Counted from the first letter of the stretch, positions 47,250 through 58,705 are shown. The stretch: DNA of 64,000 nt from Paramacrobiotus metropolitanus (GCF_019649055.1 NW_026570300.1:124001-188000); one strand, 5' to 3'. Numbers and translations are program-made. The notes: a model not told the origin generated them from the sequence alone.

Positions 47250-50200
47250 TCACGGAGCCGTGCTCATGTACTTCTCGGCATAATGCAAGAATTCAAATAA
47301 CACTTCCACGCAAATGAGCGCAATAATCATCAGCTCTAATCGAACATGGTGCTGGTTGTTCAGATGGTCACGCAACAGCTCTACCAAAGAATAACAGTGG
47401 TTAAGTTTTTCGTTGAAAATGCGTGTACGCCGACCGATGTTAAGATACGTGCACATGGCACGGTACAGTGCTTCCAAATCTTCAGCTTCCAAATCTTCAC
47501 GATCCCAGTAGAAATCAGGTGGATCCAGCATATTCGAGCCCAGATTAATGGAGTGCCGGAGGAAGAACAGCTCCCTGTTTTACGCAGCACTTGACCTTTC
47601 GACAAGCTAATCACGTCCGTTTGTTTTGATGTCCTGTTGACGTGACCACGTACAAGTCACAACAATATGAGAATCATACTAATTTCTACAATGCACAAAT
47701 TTATTACGAAGCAGTAATTACGATTCTATTTTGAAGCAGTAGTGGCAGTAGTGTGCAGTAATAGCCGCGATAATTATGAATGGAATACAGAAAGTACAAT
47801 AATTTTGAATCTATTATTGTGCTCACCTCAGCGACGTTTTCGATGGATCCCACGTATTCTTGCAGCATAGCCTCATAAACAGCCAACTTAACTGCAAAAA
47901 AATTAAATAATTTAATAGTTTAAAAACATTTTCAACTGAGAAATCGAAAATGGTAGTCGTGAGAACGATAAACATAAAGAATTGTGAACGCTTTACCAAA
48001 TAACTGCGAACACAATAAATAACACTTATGCTACGCACCAGAAAGCACAGTGGCGTCGGAAAAGGCGTATTTGATCAGACTGAGCAACTGGGGATGGACA
48101 ACCTCCATGGATTTCCGCAGCAGAATATGGCCGTCGGATGACAGTTTGGCAGCGTCTGCTGCCGACGGGACTCCTGGTCGACCACGGTACTCGTCACCAG
48201 GGCCATCCGTAAAAGAGTAGTCCAGAAATTCCGCTTCATCCTGGACAATAGACTCTGTAAACAGATAAAAAACAAAGATAAAAAAACAGATAATGTAAAC
48301 TGATAAAAAAAACAGATAAACACTTCACAAAAGTGAAAAAAAAACATAAAATACGTTATTAACGGCGAGCGAGAGCCGTTAATACGGAATTCCCTTGAAT
48401 TTCCATAATAAGGTTGGCATAATATTCAACACGATAAGATAAAGCAATCGCCTTATCGGCTGTCGCTGTTTAACATACGTGAATACGGTTTAACGGCGTA
48501 CTGCTGGAGCACTTTCAAAAAAGAGGCCGCATCGTCCTTCTTCACATTCCAGAAGACCACGGATCCTTCGCTGAAGATAAACACATCGCCCTCATTAGTG
48601 GGAGTCCGTCCGGAAGGCGGCTTCGACTGCTCGTAGAGTTTGTAGTGGACTGCATCTTCGGATAGCTTTTCGGTTAGAAACGAATCAGCCAGCTGATACC
48701 TGCAAAAAATGGACCCTATTGATATCCCGCAATTGTTGCTAAGCAATGCCCGTATGATAGCACCGGAAGTACAAACTCTAGAGAAGCAAGTAGTATAGAA
48801 TGCTGATTATTCATAGAATGCGAAAATCGCAGCACGTCAAATGGAAAAACACATTAATTATTACTGTACTGTACTGGCATTTCTGCGACTTTACCCAAAA
48901 GCAAAATTAACTGGGAAATAGCATTTTTTCATGAATGCAGAAGTGCCATAAAAAATGCACCCATATTTTATTGACGGCTCAATTTATGAGTAACTGATAA
49001 AATAACACCGATAAATTATAAACAATTCTGGCAGCTTAAAAGATGTAAAAGACTATTTATTAAGCATTTCCTGCCAGACTTACTGGTGTAAACGAAGAAA
49101 TTAGTAAGTCCCTGCCTTCTTCGGTTTGCGGATCATACACCTTGAATTCCTCACCGAAATCACAGGACACTCCGGCGAAAATGCCACACGCACCCACACT
49201 AATAAACGGGATGTGTTTACTCCCGTTCACACGTAGTGATTCATTGATAGCGATCCACAGCGATAAGGGAGTCTCAGTGGCGATCACACAGCTGAAGTGC
49301 TTTAGTAGGTCTTCAACGGTATCCTGCGACAAATCATGCTTGAAGATCTCCACCGTTACGCCGGGCTTCAGTTCCGTACTTTACTAAGGCATGCGTCCAA
49401 TCGCAGTCGTTCCTCACATCGTCTTCGGTAATGTAAAAGTTTCTAGCGAGATCCATCCAGTGGATTCGACTCCCTGACGTCTAACGAGTACGTAGCGACT
49501 CAAATATCCTAAAGTGTAACTTGCGAATTACAGGCATGGACTGCTGTCGCTGCCGTATATGGTGGCTGCCGCGCTTAAAAGCAGCTTTTAATTGTGTGAC
49601 ACAAGGTACATGCGCCATGTGGACAGTTACGTGGACAGAATTAGAAATCGACACGAATGTTGCCGTTGCCCGTTCTACACGCAGTTTCATATACTATAGA
49701 TTTCTCCGTCGTAGACGTTTGACTAAGTAAACTGTACTGTTATTTTCGTTTAAATTATTGGAAATCACCATTACTCTCTGCAACGGCGTGATGATTAATG
49801 AAAGTTGTACTTGCAGTTGGTTTCGCCGTTAGTTCGTTACGTGCCGTGACGGTTTATCTGCGTTCTTGATTGATAACGATTATGGATTCAGGAGAACCAG
49901 ACGGATTAGCGTACCATTCGGGAGTTCGGGAATGTCGTGTTATTCACCGGAAACTAGATTCTGCGGACCCCGGGCGCTCACTCATGCAAATCTTCTACGA
50001 TGAGTGGCAGCTGCACCAGAGAGCGGGGATCGACTCAGTTTTCACCAAGGTATGTTTAATTACGAGTAATTTCGCCATAATTTTTACGCCATAATTTTGG
50101 TGTCCAACACCAAAAAATTCTGGTGTCCGACACCAAAAAATTCTGGTGTCCAACACCAAAAAATTAAGAAACACAACACCAAAAAATTCTGGTGTCCAAC

Positions 50201-51144
50201 ACCAAAAAATTAAGAAACACAACACCAAAAAATTCTGGTGTCCAACACCAAAAAATTCTGGTGTCCGACACCAAAAAATTCTGGTGTCCAACACCAAAAA
50301 ATTTTGGTGTCCAACACCAAAAAATTCTGGTGTCCGACACCAAAAAATTCTGGTGTCCAACACCAAAAAATTAAGAAACACAACACCAAAAAATTCTGGT
50401 GTCCAACACCAAAAAATCTGCAATTGAAAACACCAAAAAATTTTGGTGTCCAACACCAAAAAATTCTGGTGTCCAATATTAGAAACCTTTGATCAAAAGA
50501 AACATAAAGCAATACAACAACCACAGGATTCAAAAAGGGATCAGGCGCGACGGTATGGTAGAAAAACAGCAATCATAATCAATAGAAAAACAGGAATGAT
50601 AATTATGTAGAAAAACAGCAATCATAATCAATAGAAAAACAGGAATGATAATTATGCAGAAAAACAGCAATAATAATCAATAGAAAAACAGGAATGATAA
50701 TTATGTGAAAAACAGCAATCATAATCAATAGAAAAACAGGAATGATAATTATGTAGAAAAACAGCAGTCCTATAATTGTCCCAGTATTTGGGATCACACA
50801 TACTGTTCAACGACGGCGACAATGTCAGATTGATATTCTCATCGATCTTCAGCGCATTATCCTGACTATCCTCATCCTCCTCCACGCTCTGCACGTTAAT
50901 GGAGATGAAGGCCGGCGCATAGGAGGCCCGCCGTGACCTTTGGGTCATAAACTCCCCCGGGTGCTTCGGGGAGGGCGATTTTGAACTGGGGTAGATGGGC
51001 GGCAGCATTGATGGTAAGCCGACGCGGTAATCGGAACGCCACACTCAGCCACCACAATGTCGCCGGATGTTTGGCAGTCACCGGACACACCGGTCCATTT
51101 GTGAAACTCCCATGTTTAGTGCAACATTGTCTAATAATTGACAT
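47250..51144 (-). CDS. RMND1: RMND1 homolog, mitochondrial translation factor, 5 exons
   Basis: Exons 51144-50800, 48699-48479, 48254-48039, 47891-47827 and 47633-47250. RMND1 is an inner-membrane DUF155 protein needed for mitochondrial translation. Matches to the family: GDVFIFSEGSVVFWNV, the VKLAVYE block, PPDFYWDRE, the IGRR..IFNEKL coiled region and a C-terminal hydrophobic segment (LELMIIALICVEVLFEFL). The N-terminus is basic and mitochondrial-like. Three single-base frame breaks occur in homopolymers: one G too many (plus-strand C run 50954-50958), one A too many (T run 47624-47627) and one G too few (CCC 47573-47575). With these corrected, all five exon phases agree and the product is 409 residues, against about 449 in human. 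The breaks are either consensus errors or mark a recent pseudogene; the intact conservation across them favours errors. The first donor (gtgtga) is weak but in phase. Intron 1 (2.1 kb) holds an E1-like exon, a hairpin array and a minisatellite. Confidence 0.85.
49084..49473 (-). pseudogene. ubiquitin-activating enzyme E1-like exon fragment
   Basis: Minus strand, bounded by an acceptor (gacgtcag) and a good donor (CCA|gtaagt). It resembles the first half of UBA1: MDLARNFYITEDD matches the WADLSSQFY-type block, and ACGIFAGVSCDFGEE matches the RGLFGQ.FCDFGE-type block. A +1 frame break lies between the two near 49375. No adenylation or catalytic-cysteine region is present. It sits in the sense orientation in RMND1 intron 1, so it is either a duplicated E1 piece or an exon of an alternative RMND1-locus transcript. 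Confidence 0.6.
49882..50049 (+). other. possible first exon of an unknown plus-strand gene
   Basis: An ATG opens 56 codons ending exactly at AAG|gtatgt, a consensus donor in phase 0. The peptide (starting MDSGEPDGLAYHSG) is acidic then mixed and not recognised. The donor is 50 bases before the second hairpin array. No following exon is found on the plus strand before 51.8 kb. It lies inside RMND1 intron 1 on the opposite strand. Confidence 0.25.
50096..50476 (-). repeat. hairpin-repeat array, copy 2 (inverted)
   Basis: About twelve copies of the same 23 bp GGTGT-YGG-ACACC unit, here in reverse orientation to copy 1 and in RMND1 intron 1. It has the same two spacer types in the same relative order, and its outer flank (50525-50550) is a 22 bp match, one mismatch, to the flank of copy 1 (about 45296-45318, tcgcgcctgatccctttttc). 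Confidence 0.95.
50569..50764. repeat. 49 bp minisatellite
   Basis: Four copies of a 49 bp unit beginning gcaatcataatcaatag, at 50569, 50618, 50667 and 50715. Related words (ctactgattatgactgctg) occur once beside hairpin array 1, so the unit was amplified after the element was copied. Confidence 0.9.
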
Positions 51145-51164
51145 TTCAGTTTCCAGCCTTAGCT

Positions 51165-51826
51165 TTGTACGTGTTCTTCCGAGGTTGTGAATATATCAAT
51201 GTGTTCATTTGTTTTGACCAAGCTCCTGCATAATGAGTGATTTCGCCGGTTTGCTGCTTCGGTCCTTTTGTGCTGAAGTCATTTTGTGTTTTGTGGATGT
51301 TTTTGTGAAGACGGCTCGCAGTTTTTGAAAGTACTGCTTGAAAGACAATGGTTTGCCAAGCAGTTTATCCGCATCCTGTTGATATTGAACTCTTCCACGC
51401 TACGACCTTGCTGCGTAAGGAAGTTGCCGCTTGATGGTGGAAACAGCAGGCGTACAAGTCATTTGTAAGACTTTGTGGGCTGCCGAAACAACTTGTCACT
51501 TCGCAGTATTTCGGAACCAATGATTTCCGGAATCCCGAGAACTACGGTTTTGAAAATATCAAAACTTAAATATAGGCTTATATGGGTAACTTGACAAATC
51601 GCACGAGCTATCTGACTGTGAAAAGAGTTGCACAGAACAATTATAGTACGCACTTCCTTTTCCCTAGTATTTTATCTTTACATCCGCACGTCGAAAGTAC
51701 TACGCATATCCCTTACAACTCTGGTCGTAAACAAAGGTTAGTTCGTCTTTTCAATCCTTGTCCTCATCCAATTTCGCGGATCAGCCGCCAAACTGCCTTA
51801 AATTTCATAGTTGTAGCGGCGAAAAG
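51165..51826 (+). repeat. 5' flank shared by the two intact intronless GPCRs
   Basis: This segment matches about 58000-58705 in order (agctttgtac, ttgtgaatatatca, tttgctgcttcggtc, gtttgccaagc, tgatattgaactcttc and further words), so the GPCR duplication took about 650 bases of upstream sequence with it. One edge lies next to the RMND1 start codon. Confidence 0.7.
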
Positions 51827-52816
51827 ATGGCAAACAACTCCTCTACGCATATGATAATCCCATACGCCGCTTTCGGCTGGACAGCCATAGCGATATTTAA
51901 TGTATTCAGTGCGATTTCCGGGATCTTCCTGAACAGCGCGGCTCTGTATATCATTTACCTGGATCGACAACACTTTACCGCTTTCCGCATTTATATAGTT
52001 AACCTCTTCCTTTGCAACTTATTCCATGCTACCGTAAATAAATTAGCCGCGTTACTGTTGTCGTGGAACGTTACTAATTTTCACAATCCGGCGTTGTGTG
52101 ACCTCTTTACTTTTGCCACCTCCATCATGCTGACATCCACGATGCACGCCACTCTCCTGATGACGCTAAATCGTTTTTGGGAGGTTACCTTTCCCAATTC
52201 CTATCGCTTGAAACATAAAGTAAAATTAGCGTGTGTCGCGTGTGTTATCCTGTTTCTGTACAGTCAGATTATCAGTCTCCCGGCGCTGATCATTGACTCC
52301 TTGTACTACCGTCTCCCTACTATGGTAATCCCAGTGTGTACACCCAATCAGCCAGCACAACCCAGAACGTTGGACGCCCGTATTATCCACGCGATGCTGC
52401 TACCGGAACTGCTGACCATTGGATTGTTTCCGGTAATCGTTTGGCAGCGACGGCGAAGGATTGGTCGGCGACCAGGAGCAGCACAAGGTCCGAACGTGGT
52501 CTTGCCGAGAGTGGCGACCCACTCGGCGCCCCACAAACCTTCTCGGCGGCGCTCGCCCAACAATATGGTCACCTTCTATCTAATGATGGGCTCCATCCTG
52601 GTGTGCTGGACGCCGATGACCGGATTAACGATTTCAAACTACGCTAAGACCGTTTCGGATAATCGCCTTTTTCAGATCGCTGGTCAGCTGTTCTCCTGCC
52701 AGATTATTCTTGATCCGATTCTGCTGATCATTGCCTCCGCTGTTGTGTCGAAATGGAACCAACGGGAGGAAAACGTGCAAGATGGACCTAACAATGCTGC
52801 GACCCTGTACACATGA
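51827..52816 (+). CDS. intronless rhodopsin-like GPCR, paralog A
   Basis: 329 residues in one exon. The ATG at 51827 (MANNSSTHMII) is chosen because the paralog at 58706 starts at the same place; an in-frame ATG 69 bases earlier lies in the shared noncoding flank. A short glycosylated N-terminus (NNSS) is followed by seven hydrophobic segments: TM1 near 15-40, TM2 47-75, TM3 85-115, TM4 130-155, TM5 190-210, TM6 250-277, TM7 285-310. Class-A marks: CWTP in TM6 is normal, but the DRY motif is NRF (LNRFWEV) and NPxxY is DPILLI, so it is divergent, and the TM2 Asp is absent. A basic third loop contains RRRRIGRR. The ligand is unknown; such lineage-specific, intronless, tandem receptors are often chemosensory or peptide receptors. 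At least four decayed relatives lie nearby. Confidence 0.85.
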   Translation: MANNSSTHMIIPYAAFGWTAIAIFNVFSAISGIFLNSAALYIIYLDRQHFTAFRIYIVNLFLCNLFHATVNKLAALLLSWNVTNFHNPALCDLFTFATSIMLTSTMHATLLMTLNRFWEVTFPNSYRLKHKVKLACVACVILFLYSQIISLPALIIDSLYYRLPTMVIPVCTPNQPAQPRTLDARIIHAMLLPELLTIGLFPVIVWQRRRRIGRRPGAAQGPNVVLPRVATHSAPHKPSRRRSPNNMVTFYLMMGSILVCWTPMTGLTISNYAKTVSDNRLFQIAGQLFSCQIILDPILLIIASAVVSKWNQREENVQDGPNNAATLYT

Positions 52817-53692
52817 AAATTGGAGGTTGTCTTCGTAATACCGCTATTACTTGTGCAAAAATAATAATTATTATTTTGTACACGTATGTATTTTACTCTT
52901 TACCTAACTCTTTACCGGTAAAACTTCTCACTTTGTTCTACAAATGCGAGATAACAACCGTCCCAGCCGTAAAAATTATTCCCCTTTTCATTCCTTCAAT
53001 TGTTTTATAACAAAAGTCGTAATACAGTTACTGTTGCGTACAAATAAGCTGGTACTTGTGCAGTACAGCCATCTGAATCAGTGCAACGCGTTTTGCATTA
53101 TCATGCGATTGTACGATGATCCAGATACTTTGGCATGACAGAGATTCCCAATTGCTCACTGATCAATGCGTTATTGAACAAGGTATTGAAAACAGATCTG
53201 ACTAAAAGAAAAGCAGTTATTTCAGAAGGAAACAACTTAACTTCAATGCCTACGAGAATGTCACAACATCCTTTGAGACCAGTCGATATAGTAACCGCTG
53301 AAGTATAAAGAATGTTTGGAATTGTCCAAAGCTGGGATGGTGGCGAGGAAAGCTCTCGCTTCACCGCTTGAGCTCCAGTTCCGTTCGGCAAAACAATCCA
53401 TAGAAGTGGCCGGTGTCAGGAAAACAGTAGCGTTACAGTACGGTATTCTATGCAGTCATATGCATCACGAAGATGGAAACAAACGGGTTCCAACAGGCTA
53501 CTTGTTTTGTTTGTTTATTTGTTTGTTTGTTTGTTTAATCAGCTTAACGTCTACAACAATCAGGAGGAACCTGCACGAGGTTGTAGACAAACGTAGAAGA
53601 TCAGCTGCCATGATAATGGCAGCCACTTTTAACAATTCGTTGAGATATCACAATATGAAAACAAAAGAGATAGCACTTAGTCATTAAATGAG
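52817..53692. other. 3' flank and simple repeat
   Basis: Holds the 3' UTR of GPCR A and a TTTG/TTTA microsatellite at about 53506-53537. A 123-codon plus-strand frame (53316-53687) is unrecognised. Confidence 0.4.
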
Positions 53693-54130
53693 TCAATAGA
53701 CCCATTCTCTAACGAAAACATTGGAGGGCCAAATTTCAGGTCGTAAGATTTTTTCCGCATCATCTTTAAATATTCCAATCGTAGCAAACTTTGTAGTACG
53801 CTTGTCTCCGCGAGAAGGAAGAAACACACTCACAAATCTGGTAGAAATCCCTTCACTATTCAGCTGACTGGCGATGAAGTCGTTGTATTCCTTCGCAGTG
53901 GCGAAGTTTGAATTTTCGAGGCGAGGAATGCCTCTGACACAAAAATCGGCGTGAGGTTTTCGCTTACATTGCAAGGTTTTACTCAAATCGTTCCGAGGTT
54001 CTACATCGTTGTAGGTCTGACTTCCACGAATTGATTTTGGTAGCCGCTTACCAGCAACAACACGCGCATACGAAGCATGGGCAGGCGGAGATGGCACAGA
54101 TGGAGGCTTCGATCGGGTTTGAGTGCCAGC
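53693..54130 (-). mobile_element. retroelement ORF1-like fragment
   Basis: The C-terminal 140 residues of a minus-strand open frame (54298-53693) contain an RNA-binding-type block (KPHADFCVRGIP, then FKDDAEKILRPEIWPSNVFVREW) that resembles the C-terminal region of LINE ORF1 or gag-like proteins, where a fall-LDP-xxWP-xxxxVR motif is common. No reverse transcriptase is present. It abuts a decayed GPCR upstream. Confidence 0.4.
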
Positions 54131-54149
54131 TGGGTTACACTCAGGAAAT

Positions 54150-54980
54150 TTCGTCGTACTATCGAAATGACTAGCAAATAAATCATGACCATGTTGATAT
54201 TTCGGGATCTGGTTTTCCTGGTGAGAACTTCCTGGCCGATGAGTTCTCTGTCCATCTTCACAGCCACCATGTAGGTTTTGCTGTTTTGCGTTCCACAAAA
54301 ATAGTGATCGGGTAAAAAATCAGAATGACAGCAACAGGAAATGCTGTTTTTAAACAGATTACAGCACGAACGAATTGGAACTGTGCGAAAAAGTTTCGTA
54401 AGTAGGTTCCCGAGATGCGGGTTGATCAGTGATAATGTAGTGCGTCCAGTAGAAATGGCGGAAAGGTCACCGAACTGTAGTAAAAGTGGCGCACGCCCCA
54501 CGAACGCTTTGCTGTAAACGATAAGAATGTGCCCAAAACCGGTTAAGAATCATTAGAAAGTTAGCATAGACGCGTTGTACTGCAAAACACGGCCGTTGAC
54601 ACCTATACCAATTGCATAAGTACCATACTTATTGTTCAGAAATGCTTCTTCACTTCTAGAAAATCTCCAGCATTTTGCTGTACAGATCTGTACAGTAAAA
54701 TGCTGGAGATTTTCCCGAAAACAGCGTCATACAGACTGACCAGGTTAACGTTCACGATGTAAATGCGAAAAGGCGAGAAGTTTAGCGGTCCAGGTGTAAT
54801 GCGTACAGAGCCAACATATCGTGACGAATGCCGCATAGATCATAAATTAGACTGAGAAGCGTAATGTAGCTCCACGGCCTCCACCCAAACGCGATGAGGG
54901 ACTGTTCCACTGAAGAGTTACTGAACATGCCGCTAGGCCAATTACGGTATTTTTTTAAAAGTCGGAAATCACGTTTTATC
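54150..54980 (-). pseudogene. decayed intronless GPCR
   Basis: Minus-strand relic of the receptor family at 51.8 kb. In order: a TM1 region ending LALYALHLDR, TM2 start FSPFRIYIVN, then LNRFWA..SYRLQQSV for the TM3/TM4 loop (54570-54510), then a basic RKTRSRNINMV stretch resembling the start of TM6. Several frame breaks and gaps separate these pieces. It carries a 56 bp palindrome and ends at the retroelement fragment. Confidence 0.75.
54659..54714. repeat. 56 bp near-perfect palindrome
   Basis: Arms 54659-54686 and 54687-54714 are reverse complements with one mismatch and no loop, centred on AGATCT. It lies inside the GPCR relic between the TM1 and TM2 pieces. Confidence 0.9.
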
Positions 54981-55120
54981 CACGCTTGGCTTAACCGCAG
55001 TAAAATCGGTAATGGGAATCGGTAATGGGAATTCAAGTGCTGGGAATTCAAGTCAATTTGTCTGTTTCGGTAATGGGAATTCAAGTGCTGTGTCATCAAA
55101 TGGCTACAACGTCAAGCAGT

Positions 55121-55512
55121 TCATGCTGCATAAGGTTCTGTTTTTTGTAGATAAATATAAATCAAAAAAACAAAGAAACGGAAAACACGAAACTCGAAAT
55201 TATTTCCGAAAGTGGGCATATTGCCAAGAAACATTGAATACTCGTGCGCAACACGCAACAGTTTCATGTCGAGATGCATAAGACGCTTGAAATCTGAAAT
55301 CCCAGCATCTGGCACGAGATAGCGGAATGCTTCATTAAGAATAGACTCGTACTCATTGTTTGCGATACTTTAGTCGTTATACCGATGTTTCGTTTTTGTT
55401 GCCATACCGCAGTTATAAACTTTGGCAAAGCCTGATCTCTAAATCGTATACGTAGTGGACGCTGGCAAATTTCTCGGCAAATGTTTGCATTAGTCATGCA
55501 AATTGCAAACAT
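55121..55512 (-). pseudogene. degenerate coding fragment, unknown family
   Basis: Two minus-strand frames overlap and read as one protein if one base is changed near 55360: RFRDQALPKFITAVW, then YESILNEAFRYLVPDAG, then LDMKLLRVAHEYSMFLG. The text is protein-like, but I do not recognise it. There is no start codon or splice context. Confidence 0.3.
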
Positions 55513-56589
55513 TTGCCGAGCGGGGCCGTTATAGTAGTTTTCTGAATTGTACTATTTAACACTTAGGAAACGAGAAATAAAAGCGACGCAAAATAAACAG
55601 CGACGGATTAAACTGACCTTATACACGTATATATAACTGGCACCGGAAAAATATAAAACAATTAATTAAAAAACTGGAATTTGACGAACGGCCCGGGCCG
55701 ACCCAGCACTGTGCATGTCTGGCAATTTCGCCGCATTACGTTCTGGATGTTAATACATATATAGAGGAATATTCGTTTTAGTACGAGGTAGAACTGAGAT
55801 TATTAATTTTTGATTGTGACACGGCCGCACGCACTTCGGCTGCGACTCCGATCTGTCTGCACCTTTATTTTCTGAGTGTCGGGTTGGGATACGTGGATGC
55901 TGCTTGCCAATGACGCAGGATTCTAACTTATTTTAGCTTCCTTATGGGGGGGGGGCGATGGAAAATCATGTAAACTAACTGGCTTAGACAGTAGTACAAA
56001 CTGCTTTTAATATTGCAATAAAACATATATCTGTGAGTATTGGAAAAAGATTCAAATTCCCGAGTTCACGGTTCTTCTTATAATGACTAAACAACGGATG
56101 GCCTGCGATGTGGCACTCGCTGCTTTAATTCTAAATTCCCTCTCTGGATTGCCGTCGAATGCATCCCTATCTGCTTCGTTTTAGAATGCGAAACGAATAC
56201 GATTACTTACGCTTTGCTAGCAAGGTCAATCGAGGGACAGGTACTGTCAGGTAGTGAGACGGTGAATACAGACGGAATGCATGTGGAATACATCGGAATA
56301 CGTGGAATATAATGAGTGGTACAAAATGAGCCATAGATGCAAACGATCAACAGATTCAACACCAACCTGTAAGACGCCTACCGAAGTGTAGCCCTCTGAC
56401 CCCTGTTAAAGCTATCGTACTTGTTATAAAAAAAGCCAAGACGAGACTATTCTAAATTTTACCGTAAAATTATCGAATGATCATATGACACTGCAATTGT
56501 ATTCTAGATTTTTACACCAAGACTCTCTAGATTACAGCGTAACAGTGTATATTAAGGATTCGAAAACTGGGATGAGTTTGCAGTATCTC
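55513..56589. other. intergenic, no gene seen
   Basis: Nothing recognised. Includes a run of nine Gs near 55946. Confidence 0.4.
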
Positions 56590-57950
56590 TTGGAATATGA
56601 CACGGAGCATAACAGACGGCTTGTGCAGAAAATGCGTAAGACATTTTGTGCACATCCGGAACTGCAGAACTAAAAACCTGAAAAACAATTCTTGCAAGAC
56701 CCAACGGAATGCTTCCATGCTCAATGCCATGCAAGACAAGCTATGCAGTTCCGGCAAATTACATCTTCGCAATAGGACAACACCTGTAAGATTACCAATA
56801 CCACGCCAGTTCTTTATAGATAATTGACAAATGAATTAAAGTGCCCTAAGTGTCGGGGTTCCGGAAATCGCTTGATTAGTTACGGAACGCTCCCAGGATC
56901 TGCAGTTTCCGTTCTTCTGAATTATCCAACATATCTGTGTAGTTCTGGGCAAAGCTTGTCTGCTTGATCTTCGTAAATAATGCCAGTAAATCTCAATGGT
57001 TCTCCATATATACAGAGTACTTATCTGCTTCTACTTATGACATACATAATTACCACAAAGAAACACTTTGATGTTGTAACCTTCTTAATTCAACAGCGTT
57101 CCGGGGAATTTGATGTCTTATGGACGCGTATAAGAGCGCAGGACATAAAGGGCGCAACAACCAACAAATGGGCATTAGCCGTGTTACATAAACTAGGAAA
57201 AATGCACGTTGGCGTGCATTGGCAGACCGGAGCGCAGAATGCAGCTTTCGCTTGTGCAAATGATAATCAATTTAACTTACAATTAACATAATCAAAAATT
57301 TCAACTTCCAGCCAGCAACATTTTCGTAATGACCTTTCGCAACAACCTTTCGTAACGGACCTAGATACATTTTTGCATTGGTGCTGAATTAAGAGGACCT
57401 TCGCTACGCTCCGGTCGATAATAAATATGTGTTATTTAAGGGGCCATCAATTACTACAGGCACAAGTATATACTATTTAATGGCTTACCAATGCTCCTTC
57501 CACTGCCAAAAAAAGTTTTTGTAGGTACTACTTACTAGGTAGTACTGATAGTTCCTGTTTCGTACGATGATGTAGAACTTGTCCGCGAGTGTTTTAGCAA
57601 ATAAGCTCAAACAATTCTTTCAATTCGGCGTCATGTGGTCTGTTAATACAGCATGCTTTGTCGCCTTCACCAGTTCATTATCATGACCTTTACCGCACAC
57701 TTCATGGTATTTCGATGCCTTGGTTTTGCGTCGAAACCGCGGCATGCAGAAAAACGGGACAAACGTGACATGAGCAATTTCTCTAGTTACAGTACAGCCG
57801 GCTTTATTAATGAGTCTATAGTATCTTTGACCCGACACGCACCCCCAAACAGCCAGCACAGCCCATCGCCTCAGAAGGCGCATCATTACATTGCTGCTGC
57901 TACCGGAAATAATTGCTTGTTTTCGGTAGATTTGTGGCAGTTTTAATTAA
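56590..57950 (+). repeat. segmental duplication, copy B (diverged)
   Basis: Same-order patches matching 43960-45120, including gcgtataagagcgcaggac against gcggcacaagatcgcgctg, and an aattaaagtgc...cttgtctgctt stretch. Copy B ends just before the 5' flank of the GPCR at 58.7 kb. Confidence 0.6.
57820..57930 (+). pseudogene. GPCR relic, TM5 fragment, second copy
   Basis: Contains CCAAACAGCCAGCACAGCCC and CTGCTACCGGAA, as in the loop 2/TM5 coding DNA of the intact receptors. Shares diagnostic words with the relic at 45010-45130, so it was carried by the segmental duplication. Confidence 0.55.
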
Positions 57951-57999
57951 GAGCAAATGGGGCCACCGGAATACCACACCCAGAAACGATAGTTCGAGC

Positions 58000-58705
58000 T
58001 TAAGCTTTGTACTAACGTGTCCGAGATTGTGAATATATCATTGTGTTACTTAATTAGTTTTGGTCAAGCTCCAGCATATAAATGCTTCCGCAGGTTTGCT
58101 ATTTCTGTCGTTTGTACTGAAATGCGTGGGTGTTTTTGCGAAGATGAGCAGCAATTTTCTTTAGATGAGCAGCAATTTTCTTTAGATGAGAAATTTTCTT
58201 AAGATGAGCAGCAATTTTCTTTAGATGAGCAGCAATTTTCTTTAGAGACCACCGTTTGCCAAGCCGTGTATCCGGATCTCCTTGATATTGATCTCTTCAA
58301 TGCTTTGACCTTGCGCGTAAGGAAGATGCTGTTTGATGGTGGAAATACTATAGCTAGGAGGAGTACAAATATTTGTAAGACTGTGTAGGCTGCCGAACAA
58401 CCTGCAACATTGCAGTATTTCCGACCATTAATTTGCGGGATTTCAGAAACTACGGTTTTGAGGATATCAAAATTTAATGGTACTTAGACAAATCGCATAG
58501 CCGTCAGAAAGCGAAAACACCTGAACAGAACAGTCAGAATAAGCACTTTCTTTTTCCTAACATTTTACTGAAAAATACTACGGCTATCCATTATAGCTCT
58601 GGTGGTAATCCATAGTTAGTTTGTCTTTTTGATCCTTGTTTGCCTACAAATGTAACCGATCGGCAAATTGACCGCTTTTAATTTTCCAGTTTATAGCGAC
58701 GAAAC
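58000..58705 (+). repeat. 5' flank of GPCR B, homologous to that of GPCR A
   Basis: Counterpart of 51165-51826. It differs by local expansions such as the 21 bp minisatellite at 58142. Confidence 0.7.
58142..58243 (+). repeat. 21 bp minisatellite
   Basis: About five copies of GATGAGCAGCAATTTTCTTTA, the third shortened. The matching position upstream of GPCR A has a single related word, so this is a local expansion. Confidence 0.9.
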
